DNA of 32,270 nucleotides from an uncultured Clostridia bacterium (GCA_947644325.1 CANRZD010000012.1:1-32270), one strand, 5' to 3'. Positions 1 to 8,164 are shown, counted from the stretch's first letter. The notes: generated by a model not told the origin, from the sequence alone. Numbers and translations are program-made.

Positions 1-30
1 AGTGCCACCCTTTTTTAGGAGGGCTTTTGC

Positions 31-1512
31 TTATTTATGATACAATCGGTTGGACTGGTACACGGGCTCGCAGGTGAGATTGACGCCCAGCTTGCGGAAG
101 ACGTTTTCGTCTACGTGGGAGAGGATGACGGAGGCGTGGGCTTCGCAGCCGCGCAGCTTCTTTAGCTGCCGCATGGCAAGCTCCGCCGTGGGGTTCGTGG
201 CCGCGCAGATGGACAGGGCGATTAAGATCTCGTCTGTGTGCAGGCGGGGGTTCCGGCTGTCCAGGTGCTGGGTCTTCAGCTTCTGTATGGGCTCTATAAT
301 GATGGGGGAGATGAGATGGATGCTCTTTTGTATGCCCCCCAGCTCTTTCAGGGCGTTTAAGAGGGCGGCGGCCATGGCCCCCAGAAGGGGCGTGGTCTTG
401 CCGGTCACCAGGCGGCCGTCGGGCAGCTCGATGGCGGCGGCGGGCATGCCGGTCTCCTCGGCCCGCTTCAGGGCGGCGCTCACCACGGGGCGGTCTTCGG
501 TGCGGATGCCCGCCCGGTTCATCAGCAGCTCTATCTTATATACGTCGCCGCCGTCGGTGTTGCCCTGGCGCTGCTCGCACCGGGCGTTATAGTACCGGCG
601 GATAATCTCCTGCAGGGCCGCCTCACAGCAGGCTTCGTCGTCCACGATGCAGCAGCCCGCCATGTTCACCCCCATGTCCGTGGGGGACCTGTAGGGCGAC
701 TGGCCCGCGATCTTCTCGAAGATGGCGTTTAAGACCGGGAAGACCTCGATGTCTCTGTTATAGTTCACGGCCGTCTCCCCGTAGGCGTCTAGGTGGAAGG
801 GGTCGATCATGTTCACGTCGTTTAAGTCCGCAGTGGCGGCCTCGTAGGCCAGGTTCACCGGGTGGGTCAGGGGCAGGTTCCAGATGGGGAAGGTCTCGAA
901 CTTGGCGTAGCCGGCCTTCACGCCCCGGCGGTGCTCGTGGTAGAGCTGGCTTAAACAGGTGGCCATCTTGCCGCTGCCGGGGCCCGGGGCCGTCACCACC
1001 ACCAGGGAGCGGCTGGTCTCCACGTACTCGTTCTTGCCGAAGCCCTCCTCGCTGACGATGAGCGGGATGTTGGAGGGATAGCCCGGTATACTATAGTGGC
1101 GGTAGACCTTTACCCCCAATGCCTCCAGCCGGCTCTGGAAGGCCTGGGCCCCGGGCTGGGCGGCGTACTGGGCCAGCACCACGCTGCCCACGAAAAGGCC
1201 TTTTTCCCGGAAGGCGTCGATGAGCCTTAACACCTCCAGGTCATAGGTAATGCCCAGGTCGCCCCGGGCCTTGTTCTTCTCGATATCGGAAGCGTTGATG
1301 ACGATGACGATCTCCGCCTGCTCCTTGAGCTCCAAGAGCATGTTCACCTTGCTGTCCGGCAGAAAGCCCGGCAGCACCCGGGAGGCGTGGTAGTCGTCAA
1401 AAAGCTTGCCGCCAAACTCCAGGTAGAGCTTGCCGCCAAAGTGCTCGATGCGCTCTAAAATGTGCCGGGACTGCGTCCTCAGATATTTGTCGTTGTCAAA
1501 GCCCTGTTTCAT
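31..1512 (-). CDS. DUF1846 domain-containing protein
   Basis: A 493-residue protein matching the DUF1846 (UPF0371) family by overall sequence, including the early segment [13 protein letters not shown] and the P-loop-like run [12 protein letters not shown] near the middle. The family is widespread in Firmicutes; its biochemical role is not established, so none is assigned. No signal peptide or membrane segment is visible, suggesting a cytosolic protein of normal family length. The open frame extends upstream to 1551, but that longer start would lie inside the predicted promoter. The ATG at 1512 has a purine-rich GAAAGGGG site about 8 bases upstream and is preferred. It is transcribed alone, divergently from the MATE gene. 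Confidence 0.9.
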   Translation of the reverse strand: MKQGFDNDKYLRTQSRHILERIEHFGGKLYLEFGGKLFDDYHASRVLPGFLPDSKVNMLLELKEQAEIVIVINASDIEKNKARGDLGITYDLEVLRLIDAFREKGLFVGSVVLAQYAAQPGAQAFQSRLEALGVKVYRHYSIPGYPSNIPLIVSEEGFGKNEYVETSRSLVVVTAPGPGSGKMATCLSQLYHEHRRGVKAGYAKFETFPIWNLPLTHPVNLAYEAATADLNDVNMIDPFHLDAYGETAVNYNRDIEVFPVLNAIFEKIAGQSPYRSPTDMGVNMAGCCIVDDEACCEAALQEIIRRYYNARCEQRQGNTDGGDVYKIELLMNRAGIRTEDRPVVSAALKRAEETGMPAAAIELPDGRLVTGKTTPLLGAMAAALLNALKELGGIQKSIHLISPIIIEPIQKLKTQHLDSRNPRLHTDEILIALSICAATNPTAELAMRQLKKLRGCEAHASVILSHVDENVFRKLGVNLTCEPVYQSNRLYHK

Positions 1513-1541
1513 CCTTTTACCCCTTTCTCCGTAACAGTGCC

Positions 1542-1570
1542 AGTATAGCACATTTTTTTCCCCCGCGCAA
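1542..1570 (-). promoter_or_regulatory. sigmaA-type promoter of the DUF1846 gene
   Basis: On the minus strand, TTGCGC (1570-1565), a 17-base spacer and TATACT (1547-1542). It lies 30 bases upstream of the ATG at 1512. Its -35 is only 9 bases from the -35 of the divergent MATE promoter. Confidence 0.6.
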
Positions 1571-1579
1571 GATAACGGG

Positions 1580-1609
1580 TTGACTTTTATGGGGGTTTTC
1601 CCTTATAAT
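1580..1609 (+). promoter_or_regulatory. sigmaA-type promoter of the MATE gene
   Basis: TTGACT (1580-1585), an 18-base spacer and a perfect TATAAT (1604-1609). Transcription would start near 1616, giving a 5' leader of only about 20-30 bases. Confidence 0.75.
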
Positions 1610-1635
1610 TGTTAGGATACGAATTTTAAGAAAGG

Positions 1636-3048
1636 ATGAAAAAGAGAATGGCTGGAAAATTATCATCCATGTTCGGCGCGCAGGATATGACCCAGGGCAG
1701 CCCGGTCAGAAACCTCGTGCAGTTTTCCGTGCCGCTGCTTATCGGCAACCTGGCCCAGCAGCTTTACAGCACGGTGGATTCCATCGTAGTGGGAAACTAC
1801 GTGGGGGACGCGGCCCTGGCCGCCGTGGGCGCCAGCGGGCCCATTTTGAACCTGCTGCTGGTGCTCTTTATGGGCGTGTCCGTGGGCGCCAGCATCATGG
1901 CCTCCCAGGACTACGGCGCGGGGGAGCGGGAGAACCTTTCGGAGACTGTGGGCACCACCATCACCGCCACCTTCGTCTCGGCGGTGTTCATCATGATCGT
2001 GGGGCCGCTGATCACCCGGCCGGTCATGGCCCTGCTGGACACCCCGGCGGACATCTATGAGATGTCCTGTACATACCTGGTGATTTTGTTCTCGGGCATC
2101 ATCGGCTGCGCCTACTACAACATCGTCTCCGGCGTGCTGCGGGGGCTGGGGGATTCCATTATGCCCCTTATCTTCCTTCTGGTGGCCTGCTTCCTGAATA
2201 TCGGCCTGGACATCTGGTTCGTGGCGGGCTTCAAGATGGGGGTGGCCGGGGTGGCCTGGGCTACGATTATTGCCCAGTTCATTTCGGGGGCCCTGTGCCT
2301 TCTGCGGCTGGTGCGCATGAAGGACGTCTTCACCGTGACCCCCCGTATGCTCATCCCCAAGGCGGTCTTTGTGAAGAAGCTGGTGCAGCTGGGCCTGCCC
2401 AGCGGCCTGACCCAGGCCATCTTCTCCTTCGCCATGATCATCATTCAGTCTCTGACCAATTCCTTCGGCACCGCTGTCATCGCCGCCAACACCGTGGTCA
2501 TGCGGGTGGACGGCTTCGCCATGATGCCGAACTTCACCTTCGGCACCGCCATGACCACCTACACGGGCCAGAACATCGGCGCGGGCCGCATAGACCGGGT
2601 GGAAAAGGGCACCAAGGACGGCCTTAAAGTCGGCCTGTGCGTGTCTGTGGTGCTGGTGGGGCTCATCCTCCTCTTCGGCAAGTACCTGATGGAGATGTTC
2701 ACCTCCACCCCCGAGGTCATTGACCTGGGCCAGCAGATGCTGCGCACCCTGGCCGTGGGCTATGTAGCCATGGCCGTCACCCAGATCCTCTCCGGCGTCA
2801 TGCGCGGCGCGGGCGACACCATGACCCCCATGTGGATCTCCGTCATTACAACCGTCGTCATCCGGGTGCCCATCGCCTACGGCCTGGAGGCCCTCACCCG
2901 CCCCGAAGGCGGCGCCATGGGCTCTGGGGCCCCTACGCCTTTGTTCCTGTCCCTGTTGCTCTCCTGGGTCATCGGCGCGGCCCTCACCGCCGTGGCCTAC
3001 AAGATGGGCCGGTGGAAGAAGAAATCCATTATCGCCCCCAAGGGATAA
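1636..3048 (+). CDS. MATE family multidrug efflux transporter
   Basis: A 470-residue polytopic membrane protein with the two-lobed layout of the MATE family (NorM/DinF type), which exports cationic drugs or metabolites using a Na+ or H+ gradient. Family features seen are an N-terminal DMTQGSP segment, then VPLLIGNLAQQLYSTVDSIVVGNYVG, and a second-lobe counterpart beginning LGLPSGLTQAIF. About twelve hydrophobic segments are present and the length is normal. Start choice is uncertain: the ATG at 1636 directly abuts the AAGAAAGG purine site, while the in-frame ATG at 1648 has that site about 11-12 bases upstream, so 1648 may be used. Substrate cannot be inferred. The gene ends at a strong bidirectional terminator. 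Confidence 0.95.
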   Translation: MKKRMAGKLSSMFGAQDMTQGSPVRNLVQFSVPLLIGNLAQQLYSTVDSIVVGNYVGDAALAAVGASGPILNLLLVLFMGVSVGASIMASQDYGAGERENLSETVGTTITATFVSAVFIMIVGPLITRPVMALLDTPADIYEMSCTYLVILFSGIIGCAYYNIVSGVLRGLGDSIMPLIFLLVACFLNIGLDIWFVAGFKMGVAGVAWATIIAQFISGALCLLRLVRMKDVFTVTPRMLIPKAVFVKKLVQLGLPSGLTQAIFSFAMIIIQSLTNSFGTAVIAANTVVMRVDGFAMMPNFTFGTAMTTYTGQNIGAGRIDRVEKGTKDGLKVGLCVSVVLVGLILLFGKYLMEMFTSTPEVIDLGQQMLRTLAVGYVAMAVTQILSGVMRGAGDTMTPMWISVITTVVIRVPIAYGLEALTRPEGGAMGSGAPTPLFLSLLLSWVIGAALTAVAYKMGRWKKKSIIAPKG

Positions 3049-3062
3049 ACATGCGAAAAAAG

Positions 3063-3096
3063 AACAGCGCGGGCTTTTGGGGCCTGCGCTGTTTTT
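3063..3096 (+). terminator. Bidirectional intrinsic terminator between MATE and XRE genes
   Basis: Arms AACAGCGC (3063-3070) and GCGCTGTT (3086-3093) pair fully and extend inward through a G-T pair and three more pairs. A T-run follows on the plus strand (3092-3096). An A-run just before the stem (3056-3061) gives a U-tract on the minus strand, so it can end both convergent genes. Confidence 0.85.
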
Positions 3097-3101
3097 GCTT
3101 T

Positions 3102-3704
3102 TCACGAGAGCTTTTTGAGAACACGGTACGCTATAAAAAGCGCCGCCCCGTAGAGCAGCAGGAACACCGCCGTGGCGGGCACCCCCACGTCCAAGGGGTA
3201 CGGCGTGAGCCGCCGGAAGAAGAGATATGTGCTTGCCATGGAACAGGGCATAAAGAGCCCCAGGGCCCAATCAAGCATTTTTATCCAGAAGGGGCAGGGC
3301 TCTTTCCCCACCAGCCTGCCCGCAAAGTACCACACGGCCCCGGCCACCTGTATAATCATGCCGTGCCAGATGGCGCTGTCCGTCTGCTGCTCGTACCACG
3401 TGGCGAAGGCCAAAAGCAGCCCGATGGCCAAAAGCCCCGCCGACACCACGTACTGCACCTGGCCGATGGCCTTCCGGTCCCAGCCGCTTTTGGGGGCGGG
3501 GGCTTCCCCGCCGCCTTTTAAGAGATAGTCGGTGGTGACGCCGAAAAACTCGCTTAATACCAGCACCTTCTCCAGCTCCGGGGCCGACTCCCCCAGCTCC
3601 CACTTGCTCACCGCCTGCCGGGAGACCCCCAGCTCTTCCGCCAGCTGCTCTTGAGAGAGCCCCCGGGATTTCCGCAGCGCCTGCAGCCGTTCACCTAATG
3701 TCAT
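3102..3704 (-). CDS. XRE-family regulator with C-terminal membrane segments
   Basis: A 200-residue protein. Residues 1-65 form a Cro/CI-type helix-turn-helix; the segment [20 protein letters not shown] is the recognition unit. From about residue 80 onward there are three to four hydrophobic segments (for example [19 protein letters not shown] and [17 protein letters not shown]), so the DNA-binding domain appears membrane-tethered. This architecture is common in Firmicutes; ligands are generally unknown. The start at 3704 has GGCAGGGA upstream. An extended -10 promoter and an inverted repeat overlapping it lie upstream, consistent with autoregulation (inference). Its target is unknown; the neighbouring MATE gene is convergent and shares no promoter with it. 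Confidence 0.9.
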   Translation of the reverse strand: MTLGERLQALRKSRGLSQEQLAEELGVSRQAVSKWELGESAPELEKVLVLSEFFGVTTDYLLKGGGEAPAPKSGWDRKAIGQVQYVVSAGLLAIGLLLAFATWYEQQTDSAIWHGMIIQVAGAVWYFAGRLVGKEPCPFWIKMLDWALGLFMPCSMASTYLFFRRLTPYPLDVGVPATAVFLLLYGAALFIAYRVLKKLS

Positions 3705-3736
3705 AGTTTTTCCCTGCCTTTCTGCCTTTACCGGCC

Positions 3737-3757
3737 CCCTGAGTATACCAGACAGGG
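3737..3757 (-). promoter_or_regulatory. Extended -10 promoter of the XRE gene overlapped by an inverted repeat
   Basis: On the minus strand TGGTATACT (3750-3742) is an extended -10 element; no good -35 is seen. It is bracketed by CCCTG (3737-3741) and CAGGG (3753-3757), an inverted repeat with an 11-base centre. A repressor bound there would cover the -10, so it is a candidate operator for the adjacent XRE protein. Confidence 0.4.
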
Positions 3758-3808
3758 TAGCCCTAAACCACCAACCCGGCCTGGAAATGCCGCAACCTGC
3801 GGTTGCAC

Positions 3809-4774
3809 TTAGGGAAAACGGCGGAAATCTTCCAGAAACCAGGGCTCATTGGCGGTAAACTCCCGGCCGTTTAAGTACGACAGGGCCCCGGTGGGGGTCT
3901 TAAAGGCGAAGCGCAGCTTATAGGAGCACAGGGCTTGATAGGGGAAGGCGATCTTCTTGTTGACGGCGTTTTTCCCGTACTTGCCGTCCCCGGCCAAAGG
4001 GTGGCCCAGGGCCGCGAAGTGGGCCCGTATCTGGTGGGTGCGGCCGGTGAGAAGCGATACCTCCAGGAGGGAAAAGTCCCGCTTTTCCTCCAGCACCCGG
4101 TATCTGGTGCGGATGCTCTTGCCCCCGGGCAGGGGCTTCTTTGAGATATACACCCGGTTCTGGGCCTCATTCTTTTCCAGGTACCCGGTGAGAAGGGCTT
4201 CCTTTTCCGGCAGACGGCCGCACACCACGCAGAGATAGGTCTTGTCTATCTCCCGGTCCTTTACCTTTTGGTTCAGGATGCGCAGGGTCTCGGCGTTTTT
4301 GGCGGCCATGACGATGCCCCCGGTGTTGCGGTCGATGCGGTTGACTAAAGCCGGGGCGAAGGAATTTTCCCTCTTGGGGTCGTACTCCCCCCGGTCATAG
4401 AGCACGTGCTGCACCCGGGCAATCAGGGAGTCGAAATGGTAGTGCTCGTCCGGGTGGACGATAAGGCCGGGCTTTTTGTCTAAGAGCAGCAGGTTCTCGT
4501 CCTCATAGACGATGGAGAGGGCCGTGGGCGCTTTCAGAAAGTCATAGGCCTCCTCCGCCTTCTGGAAAAAGTCCTCCTGCCAGTACAGACTCAGCACGTC
4601 CCCCTCGGAGAGGCGCTGGGAGGGCTCGCAGCGCTTGCCGTTTACCTTTACGTCTTTGGTGCGCACGCATTTATAAAGCACCGGCTGGGGCAGGTTGGGG
4701 TAGGTTTTTAAGAGGAACTTGTCAAGCCTTTGGCCCCCGTCGTTTTTTTCTATCACCACAGTCTTCCTTGGCAT
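3809..4774 (-). CDS. RluA-family RNA pseudouridine synthase
   Basis: A 321-residue protein predicted to isomerise specific uridines in rRNA or tRNA to pseudouridine. Residues about 14-65 form an S4 RNA-binding domain. The catalytic domain follows, with the family active-site motif as NRIDRNTGG; the aspartate at about residue 148 is the expected catalytic residue. The more usual histidine of the HRLD motif is asparagine here, a variant also met in other RluA-like proteins. The later segment [20 protein letters not shown] is a clear family signature. Which uridine is modified cannot be told. The start at 4774 has AGGAGGG six bases upstream. It is the last gene of the SdpI-ThrE operon, eight bases after thrE-C. 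Confidence 0.93.
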   Translation of the reverse strand: MPRKTVVIEKNDGGQRLDKFLLKTYPNLPQPVLYKCVRTKDVKVNGKRCEPSQRLSEGDVLSLYWQEDFFQKAEEAYDFLKAPTALSIVYEDENLLLLDKKPGLIVHPDEHYHFDSLIARVQHVLYDRGEYDPKRENSFAPALVNRIDRNTGGIVMAAKNAETLRILNQKVKDREIDKTYLCVVCGRLPEKEALLTGYLEKNEAQNRVYISKKPLPGGKSIRTRYRVLEEKRDFSLLEVSLLTGRTHQIRAHFAALGHPLAGDGKYGKNAVNKKIAFPYQALCSYKLRFAFKTPTGALSYLNGREFTANEPWFLEDFRRFP

Positions 4775-4782
4775 AGGCCCTC

Positions 4783-5241
4783 CTATTTTCCCTCCCGCCG
4801 CCAGGTGAACAGGAACCGGGGCAGGGACAGCACCAGGCCTATGCCTAAGGCGATGGCGATGGCTATTTTTATAGTCTCAAGGCCTGTAGCGAGGGCCTGG
4901 GAATTGTCGCTCATAAAGAAATGGTAGCCCGTGTAGTAGATGCCCGCCCCGGGCACCAGGGGGAAGATGCCGCAGATCAAAAACACCGTCACCGGGGCCC
5001 TGCGGGCAAAGGAGAAGCTGCGGGACACCCAGGTAAGGGCCACTGCCGCGAAGAACGACGCCCCCACCGTGCCCGACCCCAGGCCCATGCTGATAAGGTA
5101 CACCAGCCACCCCACGGCGCCGGTGATGCCGGTGCACAGCCACTCCCGCCGGGGGGTGTGAAAGATGATGGAAAAGGCCACCGTGGACACAAAGGCGATG
5201 AGGGTCTGAAAGGCCCAGGTGAAAAGAAGCATAGGGTTCAC
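4783..5241 (-). CDS. Threonine/serine exporter, C-terminal half (ThrE_2 type)
   Basis: A 152-residue protein of four to five hydrophobic segments, matching the ThrE_2 (DUF3815) family. In many Firmicutes the threonine/serine exporter is split into a large DUF1212 subunit and this small one; together they resemble full-length ThrE of Corynebacterium. The start is taken as GTG at 5241, overlapping the TGA of the upstream subunit (GTGA overlap), with a G-rich site about 8 bases upstream. An ATG at 5232 is the alternative but has no visible ribosome-binding site. Tight coupling with the other half supports one transporter. Confidence 0.85.
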   Translation of the reverse strand: MNPMLLFTWAFQTLIAFVSTVAFSIIFHTPRREWLCTGITGAVGWLVYLISMGLGSGTVGASFFAAVALTWVSRSFSFARRAPVTVFLICGIFPLVPGAGIYYTGYHFFMSDNSQALATGLETIKIAIAIALGIGLVLSLPRFLFTWRREGK

Positions 5242-6011
5242 AGCAGGGCACCCCCCGTCACAAGGGAGAGAAGGCGCACCACCACGCCCACCCCCACGGC
5301 GATGCAGCCGCCCACCAGCAGGGCGTCCAGCATGCGTATGGCGCCGCTTAAGTAATCGCCGTTGAAGAAGTCCCGGATAGAGGTGGTCAGGGCCACCCCG
5401 GGCACCAGGCGGATGATGGAGCCGATGATGATCTTGTCCATGTTTTCCCCCACGCCCAAAAGGAAGAACACCGCCCCCAGGAATGTAACAAGGGCGCTGG
5501 CGGAGAGGTTCGTGAGAAACTTCGAGAGGCCCCGCCTGCTTGTCCAGTATAAATAGAGCTCCAGGGCCACCCCGCAGAAGAAAGCGATGAGGGCGTCCCG
5601 CCAGCCGCCCCCAAAGAGGTAGCTGAAGCAGGCGCTGCCCACGGCGCAGGCCAGCACCGACAACAGGAGCTTCGTGTAGGGCAGGGCCCGCACTTCTTTT
5701 AAGATGGCGAAGGCCTCCTCTACCGTGTGCTGCCCCTGGGCGATCTCCCGGGAGAGCTGGTTCACCGCTTCTATGCGGCCGAAGTGGATGGTGGTGCCGG
5801 GCACGTGCTTCATGCGGGCGGCGTGCTCTATGCCCTGCTCTACCCCCGTGGCGAAGATGGCGTTTGTGAGCACGTAGACATCAAAGCTGTCTATCTCATA
5901 GGCCCCGGCCACCCGCTCCATGGTCTCCTGCACCCGGGAGATCTCCGCCCCGTTCTTAAGGAGCGTCTCCCCCATCTGGAAGGAGAGTTCCAGTGCGCTT
6001 ACGTTTTCCAT
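5238..6011 (-). CDS. Threonine/serine exporter, N-terminal half (DUF1212 type)
   Basis: A 257-residue protein matching the DUF1212/ThrE N-terminal family. A soluble N-terminal part contains the family pattern LLKNGAEISRVQETMERV and the segment VYVLTNAIFATG; about five membrane segments follow from residue 125. Predicted role is export of threonine or serine together with the adjacent small subunit. The GGAGGA site sits 7 bases before the ATG at 6011 but abuts the in-frame ATG at 6017, so 6011 is preferred. The 6017 start would overlap the SdpI-like gene stop. Substrate is by family analogy only. Confidence 0.87.
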   Translation of the reverse strand: MENVSALELSFQMGETLLKNGAEISRVQETMERVAGAYEIDSFDVYVLTNAIFATGVEQGIEHAARMKHVPGTTIHFGRIEAVNQLSREIAQGQHTVEEAFAILKEVRALPYTKLLLSVLACAVGSACFSYLFGGGWRDALIAFFCGVALELYLYWTSRRGLSKFLTNLSASALVTFLGAVFFLLGVGENMDKIIIGSIIRLVPGVALTTSIRDFFNGDYLSGAIRMLDALLVGGCIAVGVGVVVRLLSLVTGGALL

Positions 6012-6013
6012 GT

Positions 6014-6406
6014 TCATTCCTCCGGGCCCCGGGGGGTGCCGTCTTTATTAAAATTCCTGTGCAGGGCCAGCTCTGTGGGCAGGATGCTGAGAAGCATAGC
6101 CCCGCACTCCGCCATGGTGAGCCAGAAGCTGACCCACCCGGTGGCGTCCTTGTCCGGCCGCAAGATGAGCAGGACGAGGAACACAAGTACGGTAACAGGC
6201 AGCGACACCAGCCCTATCCTCCACCACAGCCTGCCTATGTACTGGCACGCGAAGGCGTTTGCCTCGTCGCTTTTACTGGACAGCGGCGTGCGGTAGCCGA
6301 AGGCGCTGTTGCGCCCTGGCGTATGGTGGGTAAAGTACCGCCCCACCCCTAAGAACGTGGCGGGGATCAGCATGTCGCAGAAAAAAAGGAAAAACCAGAA
6401 GCCCAT
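6014..6406 (-). CDS. SdpI/YhfL-family membrane protein
   Basis: A 130-residue protein with three hydrophobic segments and the SdpI-family signature FGYRTPLSSKSDEANAFA between the first and second. In Bacillus subtilis SdpI gives immunity to the SdpC toxin and acts as a signal receiver, but most homologues are uncharacterised and no sdpC-like gene is visible here, so immunity is not claimed. The start at 6406 has GAAAGGG nine bases upstream. It is the first gene of the operon leading into thrE and the RluA-type gene, driven by a near-consensus promoter. Confidence 0.8.
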   Translation of the reverse strand: MGFWFFLFFCDMLIPATFLGVGRYFTHHTPGRNSAFGYRTPLSSKSDEANAFACQYIGRLWWRIGLVSLPVTVLVFLVLLILRPDKDATGWVSFWLTMAECGAMLLSILPTELALHRNFNKDGTPRGPEE

Positions 6407-6407
6407 C

Positions 6408-6437
6408 TTGCATCGCCCTTTCTTTTTGGTGTATAAT
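6408..6437 (+). promoter_or_regulatory. Candidate promoter of the response regulator gene
   Basis: TTGCAT (6408-6413), an 18-base spacer and a perfect TATAAT (6432-6437). A second TATAAT at 6450-6455 is an alternative with a weak -35 (TTGGTG, 6426-6431). Either would give a short leader before the ATG at 6496. Confidence 0.5.
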
Positions 6438-6447
6438 CCTATTTGAT

Positions 6448-6475
6448 ATTATAATGGCTCTTTAACTAATGTCAA
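6448..6475 (-). promoter_or_regulatory. Near-consensus sigmaA promoter of the SdpI-ThrE-RluA operon
   Basis: On the minus strand, perfect TTGACA (6475-6470), a 16-base spacer and perfect TATAAT (6453-6448). The -10 lies within the palindrome ATTATAAT (6448-6455), which also presents a TATAAT on the plus strand. Confidence 0.8.
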
Positions 6476-6495
6476 GGCCGGGGGAAGGGAAAAAT

Positions 6496-7158
6496 ATGAA
6501 AACCATCGCGATCATCGACGACGACATCTATATCGGCGACATGCTGGAGGAGCTTTTGCGCCGGGAGGGCTACGCCACATTGCGGGCCTATTCCGGCACA
6601 GAGGCCCTGTACCTGCTGGAAAGCCGCCGCCCGGACCTGATCCTTCTGGACCTGATGCTGCCGGGGCTCTCCGGGGAAGAGGTGCTGCCCCATATTAAGG
6701 GCATCCCCGTCTTAGTCATAAGCGCCAAGGCCGACGTGGCCAATAAAGTGAACTTACTTTTGGGTGGGGCCTGCGACTACATCACGAAGCCCTTTGACGT
6801 GGAGGAGCTTCTGGCCCGCATCGTCGTTGCCCTGCGCCGGGGCCGGGAGGAGGAAAGCGGCCTTCTCTCCTTTGAAGGGCTGGAGCTTGACCTTTCCTCC
6901 CACGAGGCCACGGCCCTGGGGCACCCTGTGAAGCTCACGAAGACGGAGTTTGCCATCTTAAAGCTCTTGCTAAGGGAGCCCAAGCGGGCCCTGGCGAAAA
7001 GCGTGCTGCTGGAAAAGCTCTCGCTGGAGACGCCCGACTGCACGGAATCCTCCTTAAAGCAGCACGTGAGCAACCTGCGCCGGAAACTGCGGGGCGCCTG
7101 CGGCCGGGGGTATATAGAGGCGGTGTGGGGCATCGGCTTCCGGCTGGGGGAAGACTGA
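6496..7158 (+). CDS. OmpR-family response regulator
   Basis: A 220-residue two-domain regulator. Receiver domain (1-115): acidic pair DDD at 8-10, phospho-acceptor Asp about 52 in LLDLMLPG, and conserved Lys about 98 in ITKPFD. A winged-helix DNA-binding domain follows, with KLTKTEFAILKLLL and, at the end, RGYIEAVWGIGFRL. Start taken at 6496, where GGGGGAAGGGA precedes the ATG; an upstream in-frame ATG at 6469 has no such site. It heads a regulator-ATPase-permease-kinase cluster, so it is probably phosphorylated by the kinase at 9003-9902 and controls the transporter genes, likely via the repeats just downstream (inference). Confidence 0.93.
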   Translation: MKTIAIIDDDIYIGDMLEELLRREGYATLRAYSGTEALYLLESRRPDLILLDLMLPGLSGEEVLPHIKGIPVLVISAKADVANKVNLLLGGACDYITKPFDVEELLARIVVALRRGREEESGLLSFEGLELDLSSHEATALGHPVKLTKTEFAILKLLLREPKRALAKSVLLEKLSLETPDCTESSLKQHVSNLRRKLRGACGRGYIEAVWGIGFRLGED

Positions 7159-7161
7159 AAG

Positions 7162-7202
7162 CTTTACGAAATCTTTACCCTTTTCTTTACCGCTGCCTTT
7201 AC
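7162..7202 (+). promoter_or_regulatory. Four CTTTAC direct repeats, candidate response-regulator binding array
   Basis: CTTTAC occurs at 7162-7167, 7173-7178, 7185-7190 and 7197-7202, spaced 11, 12 and 12 bases start to start, about one helical turn. It lies directly after the response regulator stop and just before a TAGAAT element (7213-7218). OmpR-type regulators typically bind such phased direct repeats. There is no good -35 before the -10, as expected of an activated promoter. Function is inferred. Confidence 0.55.
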
Positions 7203-7212
7203 CTTTGGGGGG

Positions 7213-7218
7213 TAGAAT
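7213..7218 (+). promoter_or_regulatory. Candidate activated -10 element of the ABC transporter genes
   Basis: TAGAAT at 7213-7218 has no recognisable -35 at the right distance (the expected site is in the third and fourth CTTTAC repeats). It lies about 32 bases before the ATPase start codon. Confidence 0.4.
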
Positions 7219-7249
7219 AAGCCCATCACACAAAGGAGGTACGCACAAT

Positions 7250-8164
7250 ATGGAATACGTACTGAAAGCCTGTGGGCTTTCGAAGCACTACGGGCACTTC
7301 AAGGCCCTGAGCAATCTTTCCCTCTCGGTGCCAAAGGGCTCCATCTACGGCTTTGTAGGGAAAAACGGCGCCGGGAAGACCACGCTCATCCGGCTGATAT
7401 GCGGGCTGCAGCGGCCCACGGCGGGGTCTTACACCCTGTACGGGCTGGAGAACACCGCGAAAGACATCCCCCTGGCCCGCCGCCGCATGGGGGCCGTGGT
7501 AGAGACGCCCTCTGTCTACCTGCACCTGACCGCCGAGGAGAACCTACGGGAACAGTACCTGGTGCTGGGGAAGCCCGATTTCTCCCGCATCCCAGAACTT
7601 CTGGAGCTCGTAGGCCTTTCGGACACAGGGAAGAAGAAAGCGAGAAACTTCTCGTTGGGCATGCGGCAGCGCTTAGGCATAGCCGTGGCCCTGTGCGGGG
7701 ACCCGGACTTTCTCGTCCTCGATGAGCCCGTAAACGGCCTGGACCCCCAGGGCATCATCGAGATACGGGAGCTCATTTTGCGCTTAAACCGGGAGAAGCA
7801 GATCACCGTGCTCATCTCAAGCCATATCTTAGACGAGCTCTCCCGCCTTGCCACCCACTACGGGTTTATCGACGGGGGGACAATGGTAAAAGAGATCAGC
7901 GCCGAGAATTTAGAGGCCCAGTGCCGCAAGTGCACCCGTCTTACCGTCACGGACACCCGGGCCCTTTCCCGGGTGCTGGAAAGCATGGTGCTCAAATACC
8001 GCGTGGTAGACGACAGCACCGCCGACGTGTACGACCCCTTAAACATCACCCAGCTCATAAAGGCCCTGGACCAAGAGGGCTGTCAGGTGCTCTCCATGCA
8101 GGAGAGGGACGAGTCCCTGGAAAGCTACTTTATCAACTTAGTGGGAGGTGTGCAGCATGAATAA
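7250..8164 (+). CDS. ABC transporter ATP-binding protein, BcrA/lantibiotic-immunity type
   Basis: A 304-residue ATPase that would energise the adjacent permease. Walker A is GKNGAGKTT (about 37-45). The Q-loop position reads VVETPSVYLHLT, with the Glu typical of BcrA/LanF-like ATPases. The signature motif is FSLGMRQR, Walker B is FLVLDEPVNGLDP, and the H-loop is SSHILDEL. The FSLGMRQR variant and the C-terminal extension resemble bacitracin and lantibiotic transporters. The ATG at 7250 has a perfect AAAGGAGG site; the frame's earlier ATG at 7205 lacks one. The gene overlaps the permease gene by 8 bases. The substrate, possibly a cationic peptide antibiotic, is inference. Confidence 0.93.
   Translation: MEYVLKACGLSKHYGHFKALSNLSLSVPKGSIYGFVGKNGAGKTTLIRLICGLQRPTAGSYTLYGLENTAKDIPLARRRMGAVVETPSVYLHLTAEENLREQYLVLGKPDFSRIPELLELVGLSDTGKKKARNFSLGMRQRLGIAVALCGDPDFLVLDEPVNGLDPQGIIEIRELILRLNREKQITVLISSHILDELSRLATHYGFIDGGTMVKEISAENLEAQCRKCTRLTVTDTRALSRVLESMVLKYRVVDDSTADVYDPLNITQLIKALDQEGCQVLSMQERDESLESYFINLVGGVQHE

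Noticed and set aside
1-30. Possible terminator GCCACCC ... GGAGGGC before the DUF1846 stop
   Set aside because: The arms pair at only five of seven positions with two central mismatches, and only part of the locus is visible.
1663-3270. Long open frame on the minus strand opposite the MATE gene
   Set aside because: Composition is His/Gly/Asp-rich with no family signature, and it lies fully antisense to a clear transporter gene; it is a GC-driven shadow.
3792-3806. Perfect inverted repeat GCAACC-TGC-GGTTGC downstream of the RluA-type gene
   Set aside because: It forms a 6-bp hairpin but has no U-tract, so it is not called a terminator; it may be a weak processing or pause hairpin.
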